Notes: generated from the sequence alone by a model not told the origin. A stretch of DNA of 64,000 nt from Ferrimonas balearica (GCF_019802085.1 NZ_JAHVHV010000004.1:1-64000), one strand, 5' to 3'; positions 10,601 to 20,880 are shown, numbered from the stretch's first letter. Program-made: numbers and translations.

Positions 10601-11706
10601 GGTGTCACCTCGAAATCACGCCAGCTGCCGGCCACCTTGACCAGCGGCTTGAAGATGGTGTTGTTGTCACTGAGCAGACGGTCAAACACGTCCGGATGCC
10701 AGGTCACCCCGAAAGCCCCGGCGGTGATCTTGACGTTGTTGTGGTTGGCCATCACCGCCCCGTAGATGGTGGCGTTACCGCTGGTGGTGATCTCGGCGGT
10801 GCCCGCCTCGTCGGTCTCCAGCGAGAAGAAGATGCCGTAGGAGTCGTCGTTGCCGTTGACCTTGAGGCTGCCGTCTCGGATGAGCGCCACCACCGGGGTG
10901 TCGGCAGCCCCGATGCCATTGACGTTGCAATCGCCCTCAATCAGAAAGATCCCGGTGCTGTTGGCGTCCAGGGAGGTGCAGTCGGGCAGCACGTTGCTGG
11001 CGGGGATGCGGCCGGTGGTGAGCAGGGTTTCCCACTGTTCGATGGGCACGCCGAAGGTGAAGGCGAGCAGATCATCGGGGAAGTTGGGGTCGGACTGGGC
11101 CAAGTCCTCCCCCTCCACGCCCCGTTCGCTGTAGGTATCACTGGCGCAGCGGTCACGACTGAACTCCTGCACCGCGCAGGTTTTGCCGTTGGCGTTGGTC
11201 ATGTCGATGTCGTCACCGGACCAGATGGAGACCGGCACCCCGTTGCCGCCACCGTTGGGGTTGGCCCCCACCCGGAAGGAGCCCTGAACGTCGACAAAAC
11301 CGGCGGCGGAAAGGGGCGGCGGCGCGCCCATGTCGAGCAAGAAAGCGTAGGTGTAGGCTTCGGCCAGAGTGACCTTGGCGCCGGTGCTGCTGTCGCGGTA
11401 GGTGGCCTCGACGGTAACCGGAGCCGCCCCTCCGATGCAGCTCCAGGACACCGCGATGCTCTCCCCGCCCACCAGGGTGAAGTCCCGACTGGTGTCACAC
11501 AGGGAGTCGTCGTCGATGAACGCCTTGCCCGCCGCGTCCAGGCCGGACTCGGCCAGGGCAAAGGCCGCGGAGTAGGCGGTTTCGTTGGCGGCGATGCGCT
11601 TCTCCACCACCATCACCTTGGCGGCGTAGAGCGTCACCATCGCCAGGATCACGGTGATCAGCAGTGTGACGGTGAGTGTGGCGAATCCCTTTTGGCCCGA
11701 TTCCAT
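10597..11706 (-). CDS. pilX: PilX-like minor pilin
   Basis: This 369-residue protein begins SGQKGFATLTVTLLITVIL, a prepilin-like N-terminus with a hydrophobic helix. It lacks the +5 glutamate, as GspK/PilX-type tip pseudopilins do. The following helix, MVVEKRIAANETAYSAAFALAESGLDAA, is the conserved PilX N-terminal pattern. The remaining exported domain (about 70-369) is longer than a typical PilX (170-200 aa) and contains scattered cysteines. It probably initiates pilus assembly together with PilW and FimT. It lies 11 nt downstream of pilW and overlaps the giant pilin gene. Confidence 0.82.
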   Translation of the reverse strand: MESGQKGFATLTVTLLITVILAMVTLYAAKVMVVEKRIAANETAYSAAFALAESGLDAAGKAFIDDDSLCDTSRDFTLVGGESIAVSWSCIGGAAPVTVEATYRDSSTGAKVTLAEAYTYAFLLDMGAPPPLSAAGFVDVQGSFRVGANPNGGGNGVPVSIWSGDDIDMTNANGKTCAVQEFSRDRCASDTYSERGVEGEDLAQSDPNFPDDLLAFTFGVPIEQWETLLTTGRIPASNVLPDCTSLDANSTGIFLIEGDCNVNGIGAADTPVVALIRDGSLKVNGNDDSYGIFFSLETDEAGTAEITTSGNATIYGAVMANHNNVKITAGAFGVTWHPDVFDRLLSDNNTIFKPLVKVAGSWRDFEVTP

Positions 11707-11717
11707 CCCTGTCCCCT

Positions 11718-12437
11718 TCAGAAGGCGTTGTTGCGCAGCCGCACCCGCTGCTCGATGGTCATGTCGATGGCGCTGTTGCTGTCCAGGTGCCCGCTCAAAC
11801 GCAGGATCACCGACTGCACCAGGCGCTTGTCCTCGGCGGTGACCGGCGGGTCCAGCTCAAACTCCAGCGCGGTGATCACCACGTTGCTGGAGGTGATGGC
11901 GGTCCAGGCGCCGTTGGCGCAGGTGGGGGTGGTCACGCTGGCGGCCCAGTTGCCCTTGTCCACCTGCTGATTGGTGCTGTCGTAGCGGTACCCCACCCGC
12001 TCGTCATCGCTGGCGGCAGTGTCCAACACCCCGTCGCCGTCCAGGTCCGATTTCAGGATGATGCAGGTGTAGGGCCCGCCGTTGGCGTGGCTGCCCGCGG
12101 TGCCCGTGGTGTCGACGGTGGCCAGAATGTCCAGGTCCTGGGCGGTCCAGGTGGTGGCACCGCCGCTGCTGCTGGCGGTCAGCGGCAGGAACATAAAGCT
12201 GCGATCCGACAGGTCCCGGTTGGCCACCGCATCGCCGCGAAAGCCCGCCCGGCGGATGTCGCGCACCATCATGGTACTCAGGGTCTGCAGCTCCTGATTG
12301 AGCCGGGCCAGTTGCAAGGTGGTGTTGTTGGCTCGCAGGTTGGAGGTGAAAAAGGCCAGGGTGGCCCCCAGGACGATAAGCCCCAGCACCATGGCGATCA
12401 TCATCTCCACCAGGGTGAAACCGCGGTTCAGTTGCAT
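11718..12437 (-). CDS. pilW: PilW-like minor pilin
   Basis: The ATG at 12437, preceded by TGGAGG, gives MQLNRG|FTLVEMMIAMVLGLIVLG, a classical prepilin N-terminus with Glu at +5. An upstream extension to 12731 reads through the fimT gene in another frame and is not real. The 239-residue product has the PilW layout (helix with LARLNQELQTLSTMMVRDIRRAGF). A DLDGDGVLDTA loop at 131-141 resembles a dockerin/EF-hand calcium site. The start overlaps the end of fimT by 10 nt, indicating translational coupling. Confidence 0.85.
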   Translation of the reverse strand: MQLNRGFTLVEMMIAMVLGLIVLGATLAFFTSNLRANNTTLQLARLNQELQTLSTMMVRDIRRAGFRGDAVANRDLSDRSFMFLPLTASSSGGATTWTAQDLDILATVDTTGTAGSHANGGPYTCIILKSDLDGDGVLDTAASDDERVGYRYDSTNQQVDKGNWAASVTTPTCANGAWTAITSSNVVITALEFELDPPVTAEDKRLVQSVILRLSGHLDSNSAIDMTIEQRVRLRNNAF

Positions 12438-13018
12438 ACGGTGCCTCCACACTGCTCCAGGCCCCAGATGCTGTCCTTGCCGTTCGGGGTGCACAGCCGA
12501 GCCCGGCCCAGGTTCGAGGTGACCAGGCAGGCGGCCTTGTCGCTGCCCAGGCTGAACTTGCCGTTGCCGGCGCTTAAGGTGTTGCGCCTGTTGGTGAGGG
12601 TCAGTTTGTTGTTGCTGAAAGTGGTGCTCAGGCTGACGTTGGGGAAGCGACCGCCGTCGACGCCCCGCACGATGCCGTCCCCCTGCAGGTCGCACTTGTT
12701 GGTCTGGCCGCTTAGGCTGCAATCGGTGCACTCATCCGGGGAGTCGGTGAGGCGGATGCACCAGTCACCGGTACTGGGGGTAATGAACTTGAGGGTCACC
12801 TCCTCCAGATCGCGCTTGATCGCCTCGCTGCGCCCCTGGTGGACGGTTTCGAACAGTTGGAAGCCGGCGGCCCGCAGGCGCAGGTTTTGCGAGATCTCTT
12901 GGTAGGAGGGGACGGCGACGGAAACCAGGATCGCCAGCACCGCGACGGCGATCAACATCTCCAGCAGGGTCAGCCCCGCGACCCTTCGAGGGGAGACGGA
13001 GTCCTTGAGGCGTTTCAT
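12428..13018 (-). CDS. fimT: FimT/GspH-family pseudopilin
   Basis: A 196-residue minor pilin, first gene of the operon. The N-terminus RRVAG|LTLLEMLIAVAVLAILVSVAVPSYQEI carries the prepilin peptidase site and Glu at +5. The segment GFQLFETVHQGRSEAIKR is the GspH/FimT signature. The C-terminal domain has two CxxC-like cysteine groups (ECTDCSLSG, EQCGGTVC). FimT-family proteins are minor components of type IV pili, and some bind DNA for natural transformation; that role is not shown here. Confidence 0.85.
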   Translation of the reverse strand: MKRLKDSVSPRRVAGLTLLEMLIAVAVLAILVSVAVPSYQEISQNLRLRAAGFQLFETVHQGRSEAIKRDLEEVTLKFITPSTGDWCIRLTDSPDECTDCSLSGQTNKCDLQGDGIVRGVDGGRFPNVSLSTTFSNNKLTLTNRRNTLSAGNGKFSLGSDKAACLVTSNLGRARLCTPNGKDSIWGLEQCGGTVCN

Positions 13019-13128
13019 GGCGGATCCTTGCCCAACAAAAAATTACATAAAGACGCTAACATTTAATAACATACAGGGTTAAGGGTAGCACTGAGTTATT
13101 TTTTTGTCGGACTTAACAAGGAACGGTT
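13019..13128. promoter_or_regulatory. Divergent promoter region between fimT and pilE
   Basis: An AT-rich 110-bp gap between divergent pilin genes, clearly lower in GC than its surroundings. It must hold promoters for both. I see no unambiguous -24/-12 (RpoN) or sigma-70 pair to name. Confidence 0.5.
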
Positions 13129-13527
13129 ATGGCCCCAACAGCACTTCGCCTTCGCGGCTTCACTTTGATTGAGATGATGATAGTGGTGGCCATCGCTGCC
13201 GTGCTGGCGGCCATCGCGGTGCCCTCCTTCCAGAGCCACCTGCGGGAGGCCCGTCGCGCCGAAGCGCTGGAGTCGCTGATCCAGATGCAATTGGCCCAGG
13301 AGGAGCACTGGCTGGAGGCCCGCAGCTACACCGCCACCACCAGCGACCTGACCGGCAAATCCCTGAACTACTACACCCTGTCGGTGACCACCAGCGGCGG
13401 CGGCTACACCCTGACCGCCACCGCCAAATCCGGCACCTCCCAGGCCAGCGACACCGAGGGCAGCACCAGCTGCGCCACCTTGAGCCTGAGTCACGCCGAC
13501 GTTCGCAGCCCCAGCGCCTGCTGGTAA
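13129..13527 (+). CDS. pilE: PilE-like type IV pilin
   Basis: A 132-residue pilin. Its leader ends LRLRG|FTLIEMMIVVAIAAVLAAIAVPSFQ, with Glu at mature +5 and the long hydrophobic helix of type IV pilins. LREARRAEALESLIQMQLAQEEHW is the PilE-family continuation of the helix. Two cysteines, STSCATLS and SPSACW at the C-terminus, probably form the D-region disulphide. It is transcribed away from the fimT operon and followed by a strong terminator shared with ispH. It could be a minor pilin subunit rather than the major pilin. Confidence 0.88.
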   Translation: MAPTALRLRGFTLIEMMIVVAIAAVLAAIAVPSFQSHLREARRAEALESLIQMQLAQEEHWLEARSYTATTSDLTGKSLNYYTLSVTTSGGGYTLTATAKSGTSQASDTEGSTSCATLSLSHADVRSPSACW

Positions 13528-13535
13528 GCCCCATA

Positions 13536-13575
13536 AAAAACGCCGCCCCGGTACAGAACCGGGGCGGCGCTTTTT
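13536..13575. terminator. Bidirectional terminator between pilE and ispH
   Basis: A perfect 12-bp GC-rich stem (13541-13552 with 13558-13569), A run before and T run after, serving converging genes. Confidence 0.95.
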
Positions 13576-13585
13576 ATGGCAAGGC

Positions 13586-14515
13586 TCAGCGCAGCTCGGC
13601 GGGGACGTGGAACACCACGTTCTCCTCACGGCCACTGGCTTCGGCCACCTCGGCGGCCCCCAGGGACTTCAAGGCGTCGATCACCCCCTGCACCAGCACC
13701 TCGGGGGCCGAGGCCCCGGCGGTGACCCCCACCTGCTGGACGCCGGACAGCCACTGGGGCTGGATGTCGTCGGCGCCGTCGATGAGGTGGGCCTGGGTGC
13801 CGGATTTCTCCGCCAGCTCCCGCAGCCGGTTGGAGTTGGAGGAGTTTTTCGACCCCACCACCAGCAAGAGATCACACTGGACCGCCAGCTCGCGCACCGC
13901 GTCCTGACGGTTCTGGGTGGCGTAACAGATGTCGTCCTTGCGGGGCCCCTCCACTGCCGGGAAGCGGCGCTTGAGGGCGTCGATCACCTCGGCGGTGTCG
14001 TCCATGGAGAGGGTGGTCTGGGTGACAAAGGTGAGATTGGTTTCGTCCTTCACCGTCATCTTGGCCACGTCCTCCGGGGATTCCACCAGGTAGATCCCGC
14101 CGTCGGCGTTGTCGTACTGGCCCATGGTGCCCTCCACCTCCGGGTGGCCGGCGTGACCGATGAGCACACACTCCACGCCCTTGCGGCTGGCCCGGGTGAC
14201 CTGCATGTGCACCTTGGTCACCAGCGGACAGGTGGCGTCGAACACCTTGAGACCGCGGTCCTTGGCTTCGTCCCGCACCTGCTGGGAGACGCCGTGGGCG
14301 CTGAAGATGACGATGGCGTTGTCCGGCACCTCGTGCAGCTGGTCGACAAAGACGGCGCCGCGCTGGCGCAGGCCGTCCACCACGTAGCGGTTGTGCACCA
14401 CTTCGTGGCGCACGTAGATGGGCTTCTCAAACAGCTCCAGGGCCCGCTCCACAATGCTGATGGCCCGGTCCACCCCGGCGCAGAAGCCGCGGGGGTTTGC
14501 CAGTAAGACTTTCAT
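13586..14515 (-). CDS. ispH: 4-hydroxy-3-methylbut-2-enyl diphosphate reductase (IspH)
   Basis: Last enzyme of the MEP isoprenoid pathway: an [4Fe-4S] enzyme reducing HMBPP to IPP and DMAPP. The product (309 aa from the ATG at 14515) aligns throughout with E. coli IspH. The cluster-binding cysteines are in [20 protein letters not shown] and [11 protein letters not shown]; the catalytic glutamate is in [25 protein letters not shown] binds substrate. A GTG one codon upstream is possible, but the ATG overlaps the fkpB stop codon (TGATG) and is preferred. It is the last gene of murJ-ribF-ileS-lspA-fkpB-ispH. Confidence 0.97.
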   Translation of the reverse strand: MKVLLANPRGFCAGVDRAISIVERALELFEKPIYVRHEVVHNRYVVDGLRQRGAVFVDQLHEVPDNAIVIFSAHGVSQQVRDEAKDRGLKVFDATCPLVTKVHMQVTRASRKGVECVLIGHAGHPEVEGTMGQYDNADGGIYLVESPEDVAKMTVKDETNLTFVTQTTLSMDDTAEVIDALKRRFPAVEGPRKDDICYATQNRQDAVRELAVQCDLLLVVGSKNSSNSNRLRELAEKSGTQAHLIDGADDIQPQWLSGVQQVGVTAGASAPEVLVQGVIDALKSLGAAEVAEASGREENVVFHVPAELR

Positions 14516-14964
14516 CACGCCTCCTTGGCCAGAATGTCCAAAATTTCCACGTCGAACAGCACCGTCTGGCCCGCCAGGGGGTGGTTGAAGTCGACGGTGA
14601 CCGAATCGCCCTCTACCGAGCGGATCACCCCAGGGTACTGGTTTCCGTCGGCGGCGGTAAAGGCCATGATGGTGCCCTCGGACAGCTCGGCGTCGGCGGC
14701 GAACTGGGTGCGGTCCATGTGGTGGACGTTGTCCGGGTTGGGCTGACCGAAGGCGTGCTCCGGGGCCAGGGAGAAGCGCTTCTTGTCGCCCTTGGCCAGA
14801 CCCATCAGCTCCGCTTCCATGGCGGGGCTCAGGCTGCCATCCCCCAGGGTCAGCCGGGCCGGCTTGCCGTGGGCGCGGGTGCTGTCGGCCACGCTGCCGT
14901 CCGGCAGCTCCACGTTAAAGTGCATGAACACCTGGGCGCCGGGGCCCACTACCACTTGGCTCAT
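14515..14964 (-). CDS. fkpB: FKBP-type peptidyl-prolyl isomerase FkpB (SlpA)
   Basis: A 149-residue SlyD-like FKBP with an insert-in-flap domain. Recognisable parts are [38 protein letters not shown] and [36 protein letters not shown]. It lacks the metal-binding His/Cys tail of SlyD (present elsewhere in the window at 38729). It is predicted to be a cytoplasmic folding helper, and its place between lspA and ispH is conserved in gammaproteobacteria. Its start overlaps the lspA stop and its stop overlaps the ispH start. Confidence 0.94.
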   Translation of the reverse strand: MSQVVVGPGAQVFMHFNVELPDGSVADSTRAHGKPARLTLGDGSLSPAMEAELMGLAKGDKKRFSLAPEHAFGQPNPDNVHHMDRTQFAADAELSEGTIMAFTAADGNQYPGVIRSVEGDSVTVDFNHPLAGQTVLFDVEILDILAKEA

Positions 14965-15485
14965 TTGGCCTCCTCGGTGTGTTTCGGCTGCAGGAAGGCG
15001 TCCAGGATCATCAGTCCCGCCCCCACACAGATGGCGCTGTCGGCGATGTTGAACGCCGGCCAGTGCCAGTTGCCGACGTAAAAGTCGATAAAGTCGATGA
15101 CGTAGCCGTACAGCACCCGGTCGATCAGGTTGCCGATGGCCCCGCCCAGGATCAGGGCGTAGGCCAGGTTCAGTCGTTTGAGGCCGGCGGCCTGGGTGCG
15201 CAGCATAAACAGCAACCCGGCGGAGACCGCCAGGGCAAACACCGCAAAGCCCCAGCGCTGCCAGCCCCCGGCGTCCGCCAGGAAGCTGAAGGCGGCGCCT
15301 TCGTTATGGATGTAGAACAGGTTCAGGTAGGGCATCAGCGGCACCGGATCCATGTAGGTCAGGCTGGTGCTGGCCCAGATCTTGGTGATCTGATCGATCA
15401 CCAGCGCCACCACCCCGACCCACAGCCATTTGCAGCCGGAGGCCTGCCACTGCCCGGGGCGCTTGGCCCAGAGTTGCTTAAGCAT
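14961..15485 (-). CDS. lspA: Lipoprotein signal peptidase (LspA)
   Basis: Inner-membrane aspartyl protease that removes signal peptides from diacylglyceryl prolipoproteins. From the ATG at 15485 the product is 174 aa; a 13-residue upstream extension to 15524 lies inside ileS and is less likely. There are four membrane segments. Catalytic aspartates lie in [21 protein letters not shown] and [18 protein letters not shown] and NEGAAFSFL are the other signature blocks. The start overlaps the end of ileS (ATGCTTAA), so translation is coupled. BamD in this window is one expected substrate. Confidence 0.96.
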   Translation of the reverse strand: MLKQLWAKRPGQWQASGCKWLWVGVVALVIDQITKIWASTSLTYMDPVPLMPYLNLFYIHNEGAAFSFLADAGGWQRWGFAVFALAVSAGLLFMLRTQAAGLKRLNLAYALILGGAIGNLIDRVLYGYVIDFIDFYVGNWHWPAFNIADSAICVGAGLMILDAFLQPKHTEEAK

Positions 15486-18300
15486 ACTGACGCTGCTCTC
15501 CTTCGCCGTCGATGTTGGTGACACAGCGCCCGCACAGGGTCGGGTGCGCGTCCAGGGTGCCCACCTCGGGACGGTGGTGCCAGCAGCGCTCGCACTTGGC
15601 CGCCTCAGTTTTTACCAGCGCCACTTTCAGCCCTTCGATGGCGCTGTCGGCGGCGTCGCCCGCCTCGCCCAGGGGACGTACCTTGGCCTCGGAGGTGATG
15701 AGCACAAAGCGCAGCTCGTCCCCCAGCTTCTCCAGCAGGGCCAGCAGCTCGCCCTCGGCGTAGAGGGTCACTTCGGCTTCCAGGCGGTTCTTGATGCCCT
15801 CGGCCTTGGCCTGCTCCAGCTGCTTATTGACCTCCGCCAGCACCTCCACCAGCTGCTGCCATTGGCCGTTGCTCACCTCGGCCTGCTCGTCCATGGCCAC
15901 CAGGCCGTCGTACCAGAGCTGGGTAAAGACGAAGGGCTCGCGCTCGCCGGGCAGGGCCTGCCAGATCTCGTCGGCAGTGAAGCTCATGATCGGCGCCATC
16001 CAGCGCACCATCGCCTCGGTGATGAGGTAGAGGGCGCTTTGGCAGGAGCGCCGGGCCAGGCTGTCGCCCTTGGCGGTGTACTGGCGGTCCTTGATGATGT
16101 CCAGGTAGAAGCTGCCCAGCTCGATGGAGCAGAAGTGCATCAGCTTCTGGCTGACCTGGTGGAAGTTGTAGCCCTCGTAGGCGGCCACGATCTCCTGCTG
16201 CAGGGCATGGGCGCGGGCCACGATCCAGCGGTCCAGGGCCACCATCTGCTCCGGAGCCACCATGTCGGTGGCGGGATTAAAGCCGCTCATGTTGGCCAGC
16301 AGGAAGCGGGAGGTGTTGCGAATGCGGCGGTAGGCGTCGGCGCTGCGCTTCAGGATCTCGTCGGAGACGGTCATCTCACCGGTGTAGTCGGTGGAAGCCA
16401 CCCACAGGCGCAGGATGTCGGCGCCCAGCTTGTTGACCACCTGCTGGGGGCTCATCACGTTGCCCAGGGACTTGGACATCTTGCGGCCCTTGCCGTCCAC
16501 GGTGAAGCCGTGGGTCAGCACCTGCTGGTAAGGCGCCCCCTCTTTCATCGCCACGGAGGAGATGAGGGAGGACATGAACCAGCCGCGGTGCTGATCGGAG
16601 CCTTCCAGGTAGAGATCGGCGCCGTGACCGTTGAACTCGCCCCGGGCGTCCACCACGGAGGCGTGGGTGACACCGGAGTCGAACCACACGTCCAGGGTGT
16701 CGGTCACCTTGCTGTAGTGGGCCGCTTCGTCGCCGAGCAGCTCGGCGGCGTCCAGATCCCACCAGGCTTGAATGCCATCGGCTTCCACCTTCTGGGCCAC
16801 CTGCTCCATCAGCTCAACGCTGCGCGGGTGCAGGGCCTGGGTCTCGTTGTGAACGAACAGGGCGATGGGCACACCCCAGGTGCGCTGACGGGAGATGCAC
16901 CAGTCCGGGCGGTTCTCCACCATGGTGTGGATCCGGGCCTGGCCCCAATCCGGCACCCATTGAACCCGCTCAATCTCGCTCAGGGAGCGGCTGCGCAGCC
17001 CGGCCTGATCCATGGAGATGAACCACTGTGGGGTGGCACGGAAGATGATGGGGGTCTTGTGGCGCCAGCAGTGGGGGTAGCTGTGGCGGAACGCCTCGTG
17101 GTGCAGCAGCGCGCCTTTCTCTTTGAGCACCTCGACGATGGGGCCGTTGGCCTTGAACACGTGCTGACCGGCGAACAGCGGGGTGTCCGCCAGGTAGACG
17201 CCGTTGTTGCCCACCGGGTTGGCCACCTCCAGGTTGTACCTGTTGCCCACCACGAAGTCGTCCTGGCCGTGGCCGGGGGCGGTGTGCACGCAGCCGGTGC
17301 CAGACTCGGTGGTGACGTGATCGCCGAGGATCGCCGGCACCAGCATGTCGTAGAAGGGGTGGTGGAACTGGGTCAGCTCCAGCGCGCGACCTTCACAGAA
17401 GCCCAGGTTGTGGTAGTGCTCGATGCCGGCCCGGTCCATCACGTCCTTGACCAGATCGGCGGCCAGGATCAGCCGCTCGGGCTGCTCGCCCTCCACCTGC
17501 ACCAGGGCGTACTGCACGCTCTCGTGCAGGGCGATGGCGCGGTTGGCGGGCAGGGTCCAGGGGGTGGTCGTCCAGATCACCGCGGAGATCGGGCCTTCGC
17601 CCTGGTGCCCCTCGGCGCAGTCAAACTTATCCGCCACCAGCTTGGCGTCGTCCGCCTTGAAGCGCACGTCGATGGCCGGTGAGGTCTTGTCCTCGTACTC
17701 CACCTCGGCCTCGGCCAGGGCGGAGCCGCAATCGGTACACCAATGCACCGGCTTGGCACCCTTGTGCAGGTGACCGTTGTCGATGATCTTGGCCAGGGCA
17801 CGGATGATGTTGGCCTCGGTGCCGAAGTCCATGGTCAGGTAGGGCTTGTCCCACTCCCCCAGGACCCCCAGGCGGATGAAGTCGGCCTTCTGGCCCTCCA
17901 CCTGGGTCTTGGCGTATTCGCGGCACTTCTGGCGGAATTCGGCGGCGGAAACCTTCTGGCCAGGCTTGCCCACCTTCTGCTCCACTTTGAGCTCGATGGG
18001 CAGCCCGTGGCAGTCCCAGCCCGGCACGTAGGGGGCGTCAAAGCCAGACAGGGTCTTGGCCTTGATGATGATGTCCTTGAGGATCTTGTTGACCGAGTGG
18101 CCGATGTGGATGTCGCCGTTCGCGTACGGGGGACCATCGTGCAGAATGAAGGGCTTGGCGCCCTGGCGGCTGGCCCGGATCGCCTTGTACAGCCCCTTCT
18201 CATTCCACTGTTGCAACATTTCCGGTTCCCGCTTGGCCAGGTTGCCGCGCATCGGGAAATCGGTCTCAGGAAGGTTCAGCGTAGTTTTGTAATCGACCAT
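15478..18300 (-). CDS. ileS: Isoleucyl-tRNA synthetase
   Basis: Class I synthetase charging tRNA-Ile, 940 aa, the usual bacterial length. Visible: HIGH motif in [20 protein letters not shown]1 editing domain (about 200-400, with [14 protein letters not shown] and [16 protein letters not shown]), KMSKS motif in [12 protein letters not shown], an anticodon-binding domain, and a C-terminal zinc finger [12 protein letters not shown]...LCGRCVTN. It lies 14 nt after ribF and overlaps lspA, the same arrangement as in E. coli. Confidence 0.98.
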   Translation of the reverse strand: MVDYKTTLNLPETDFPMRGNLAKREPEMLQQWNEKGLYKAIRASRQGAKPFILHDGPPYANGDIHIGHSVNKILKDIIIKAKTLSGFDAPYVPGWDCHGLPIELKVEQKVGKPGQKVSAAEFRQKCREYAKTQVEGQKADFIRLGVLGEWDKPYLTMDFGTEANIIRALAKIIDNGHLHKGAKPVHWCTDCGSALAEAEVEYEDKTSPAIDVRFKADDAKLVADKFDCAEGHQGEGPISAVIWTTTPWTLPANRAIALHESVQYALVQVEGEQPERLILAADLVKDVMDRAGIEHYHNLGFCEGRALELTQFHHPFYDMLVPAILGDHVTTESGTGCVHTAPGHGQDDFVVGNRYNLEVANPVGNNGVYLADTPLFAGQHVFKANGPIVEVLKEKGALLHHEAFRHSYPHCWRHKTPIIFRATPQWFISMDQAGLRSRSLSEIERVQWVPDWGQARIHTMVENRPDWCISRQRTWGVPIALFVHNETQALHPRSVELMEQVAQKVEADGIQAWWDLDAAELLGDEAAHYSKVTDTLDVWFDSGVTHASVVDARGEFNGHGADLYLEGSDQHRGWFMSSLISSVAMKEGAPYQQVLTHGFTVDGKGRKMSKSLGNVMSPQQVVNKLGADILRLWVASTDYTGEMTVSDEILKRSADAYRRIRNTSRFLLANMSGFNPATDMVAPEQMVALDRWIVARAHALQQEIVAAYEGYNFHQVSQKLMHFCSIELGSFYLDIIKDRQYTAKGDSLARRSCQSALYLITEAMVRWMAPIMSFTADEIWQALPGEREPFVFTQLWYDGLVAMDEQAEVSNGQWQQLVEVLAEVNKQLEQAKAEGIKNRLEAEVTLYAEGELLALLEKLGDELRFVLITSEAKVRPLGEAGDAADSAIEGLKVALVKTEAAKCERCWHHRPEVGTLDAHPTLCGRCVTNIDGEGEQRQYA

Positions 18301-18314
18301 CGATCCTTACACCA

Positions 18315-19262
18315 TCATCGGTTTTCAGAGTGTTCCGGGACACGCAGCGCCTCGAGGGCGTTCTGCGCATCCAACTGGATTTGGGCTTTGAGCGCCTCCA
18401 GGGAGGCGAAAGCGTGTTCGTCCCGCAGCCAGGCGTGCAGCCGGACGTGCAGGTGCTGACCGTAGAGGTCGGCGTCAAAATCAAACAGGTGGACCTCCAG
18501 GCGGCACTGCTGCCCGGAGAGGGTGGGCCGTTTGCCCACGTTGGCCACCCCATGGTGCCAGCGGCCATCCTCCATCTGCACCCGAACCGCGTAGACCCCG
18601 CTGACCGGCACCACGGTGCGCTTGAGCAGGATGTTGGCGGTGGGGAAGCCGATGGTGCGCCCCAGCTTATCGCCGTGGGCCACCCGGCCGCTGATCTGGT
18701 AGGGGTGACCCAGCATCCGCTCGGCCGCAACCAGATCGCCCTCGGCCAGGGCGTTGCGGATCAAGGTGGAGGAGATCCGCTCCTCCCCCAGGCGACAGCT
18801 GGCGGTGTCCTCAACGGCAAAGCCGTGTTGTTCGCCGGCCCGCTGCAGGAAGGGGAAGTTTCCGCGCCGGCCCCGGCCGAAACAGAAGTCGTCTCCCACC
18901 ACCAGATAGCGGATCCCCAGCTTCTGTACCAGCAATTGTTGGACAAAATCTTCCGCTTCCCACTGGGCGAAGCGCTGATCGAAGCGGACACAGAGCACCC
19001 GGTCCACCCCCAGCTCCGCCAGGCGGTCCAGTTTGTCCCGCAGCAGATTCAGCCGGGCCGGAGCCTTCTCTTTAAGAAAGTACTCCTGAGGCTGGGGCTC
19101 AAACACCATCACGGTGGCCGGCACGCCATACTGACGGGACAGGGCCACCAGACGCCGGATCACCTCGGCGTGGCCGCGGTGCACACCATCGAAATTGCCG
19201 ATGGTCAGCACGCAGCCACGGTGGCGTTCACTGAGGTTGTGGATGCCGCGAATTAACTCCAT
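18315..19262 (-). CDS. ribF: Riboflavin kinase / FAD synthetase (RibF)
   Basis: Bifunctional enzyme making FMN from riboflavin and then FAD. The 315-residue protein has an N-terminal nucleotidyltransferase domain with LTIGNFDGVHRGH and the RISSTLIR motif, and a C-terminal kinase domain with GRVAHGDKLGRTIGFPTANI and GVYAVRV. It lies between murJ (62 nt upstream) and ileS, as in other gammaproteobacteria. I see no FMN riboswitch upstream. Confidence 0.97.
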   Translation of the reverse strand: MELIRGIHNLSERHRGCVLTIGNFDGVHRGHAEVIRRLVALSRQYGVPATVMVFEPQPQEYFLKEKAPARLNLLRDKLDRLAELGVDRVLCVRFDQRFAQWEAEDFVQQLLVQKLGIRYLVVGDDFCFGRGRRGNFPFLQRAGEQHGFAVEDTASCRLGEERISSTLIRNALAEGDLVAAERMLGHPYQISGRVAHGDKLGRTIGFPTANILLKRTVVPVSGVYAVRVQMEDGRWHHGVANVGKRPTLSGQQCRLEVHLFDFDADLYGQHLHVRLHAWLRDEHAFASLEALKAQIQLDAQNALEALRVPEHSENR

Positions 19263-19323
19263 GAACCCGTTGCTTGTCTTTGCTTCGAAAATCGCCGGAT
19301 TATACCCCAGCCGGGGGGCGAGA

Positions 19324-20880
19324 TCACAGGCTCTTTAGCTGGGCCGGACGCAGGCCGAACAGCAGCAGGCTGACGCCGTAGCTGAGGGCCCCCAGGCCAA
19401 TCAGACCAAACAGGGTGGCCACCCGCTCCATAAAGCCCATGGCCAGCCAGCCGGCCTCGTTGGGGCACAGCTGCAGCAGCACCGCCGCCATCACCGCCCC
19501 GGCCAGGGCCATGCGGGCGATGATGCCGACACTGGCGCTGCTGAGCTGGTACACCCCCTGGCGGCGCAGGCCCCGGTAGAGCAGCGCCGCGTTCAAAGTA
19601 GCGGAGGCGGAGGTGGCCAGGGCCAGGCCGACGTAGCCGAAGGGGATCGCCAGGGCCAGGTTAAAGCCCATGTTGGCCACCATGGCGATGATGCCATAGC
19701 GCACCGGGGTCTTGGTGTCCTGGCGGGCGTAGTAACCGGGGGCCAGCACCTTGACCAGCATAAAGCTGAGCAGCCCCGAGGCGTAGGCCAGCAGACTGAC
19801 CGCCGCCATCTGGCTGTCCGCCACAGAGAACTCCCCCCGCATAAAGAGCACCATCAGCATCGGCTGGGCCAGCACCATCAACCCCAGCATCGCCGGGATC
19901 CCCACCAGCAGCACCGAGCGGACGCCCCAGTCGAGGGTGCGGCCGAACTGAGTCGGATCGTCATTGGCCTTGTCCTTGGACAGGGCCGGCAGGATCACCG
20001 TGGCGATGGCGATGCCGAACAACCCCAGGGGAAACTCCAGCAGGCGATCCGAGTAGTAGAGCCAGCTGATGGAACCGGTCATCAGGAAACTGGCGATCAG
20101 GGTGTCGAACAGCAGGTTGATCTGGCTGACCGAGACCCCGAACATCGCCGGGATCATCAGGGTGCGGATCTTCTTCACCCCCGGGTGGTGCCAGCCCCAC
20201 TGGGGGCGCACCAGCATGTTGGCGCGCAGCAAGAAGGGGATCTGAAACAGAAATTGGATCAGGCCACCGAGGAACACCCCCCAGGCCAGGCCCAGCTCCG
20301 GCCGCTCAAGCTCGGGGGACAGCCAGAGGGCACAGCCGATGATGGCGACGTTGAGAAACACCGGGGTAAAGGCCGCCACCGCGAAGCGCCCCAGGGTATT
20401 AAGGATGGCGCCGGCCAGGGCGGTGAGGGTGATGAACCACAGATAGGGGAAGGTGATCTTCAGCATCAACGCCGCCAGCAGGAACTTCTCCCCCTCCGGC
20501 TCGCCGCCGAGCCAGGCCACGAACCAGCCGGTGCCGAACAGCGCCGCCAGCACCGGTGAGGCGATCACCCCCACCAGGGTAACCAGGGTGACGATCCCCC
20601 CCAGGGTGCCGCTGACCTTGGCGATCAGTTCCTGCACCTCGCTCTGGCTCTTCTGCTGCTGGTACTCGGTGAGCACCGGCACAAAAGCCTGGGCGAACGC
20701 GCCCTCGGCAAAGAGTCGGCGCAGGAAGTTGGGGATCTTGTTGGCCAGGAAGAAGACGTCCGCCGCGGCCCCCGCCCCCATCAGTCCGGCCACCACCACA
20801 TCCCGCACCAGTCCCAGTACCCGTGACACCAGGGTCATGGCGCTCACCACCATCCCGGAGCGCACCAATTTCTTACTCAA
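19324..20880 (-). CDS. murJ: Lipid II flippase MurJ
   Basis: An inner-membrane MOP-superfamily transporter (about 14 helices, 518 aa) that moves lipid II across the membrane for peptidoglycan synthesis. Signature stretches align with E. coli MurJ: SRVLGLVRDVVVAGLMGAG, NFLRRLFAEGAFAQAFVPVLTEY, GVSVSQINLLFDTLIASFL and LAPGYYARQDTKTPVR. The start is a TTG at 20880; GGGACAG lies about 10 nt upstream and the next residues match the family start. No ATG occurs before about residue 10. It is the first gene of murJ-ribF-ileS-lspA-fkpB-ispH and divergent from rpsT. Confidence 0.95.
   Translation of the reverse strand: MSKKLVRSGMVVSAMTLVSRVLGLVRDVVVAGLMGAGAAADVFFLANKIPNFLRRLFAEGAFAQAFVPVLTEYQQQKSQSEVQELIAKVSGTLGGIVTLVTLVGVIASPVLAALFGTGWFVAWLGGEPEGEKFLLAALMLKITFPYLWFITLTALAGAILNTLGRFAVAAFTPVFLNVAIIGCALWLSPELERPELGLAWGVFLGGLIQFLFQIPFLLRANMLVRPQWGWHHPGVKKIRTLMIPAMFGVSVSQINLLFDTLIASFLMTGSISWLYYSDRLLEFPLGLFGIAIATVILPALSKDKANDDPTQFGRTLDWGVRSVLLVGIPAMLGLMVLAQPMLMVLFMRGEFSVADSQMAAVSLLAYASGLLSFMLVKVLAPGYYARQDTKTPVRYGIIAMVANMGFNLALAIPFGYVGLALATSASATLNAALLYRGLRRQGVYQLSSASVGIIARMALAGAVMAAVLLQLCPNEAGWLAMGFMERVATLFGLIGLGALSYGVSLLLFGLRPAQLKSL

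Noticed and set aside
11718-12731. N-terminal extension of PilW to 12731
   Set aside because: The first ~98 residues are Arg/Gln-rich out-of-frame reading of fimT; the prepilin signal begins at 12437.
15430-17682. 750-codon + frame opposite ileS
   Set aside because: Antisense shadow of ileS with biased composition and no recognisable motif.
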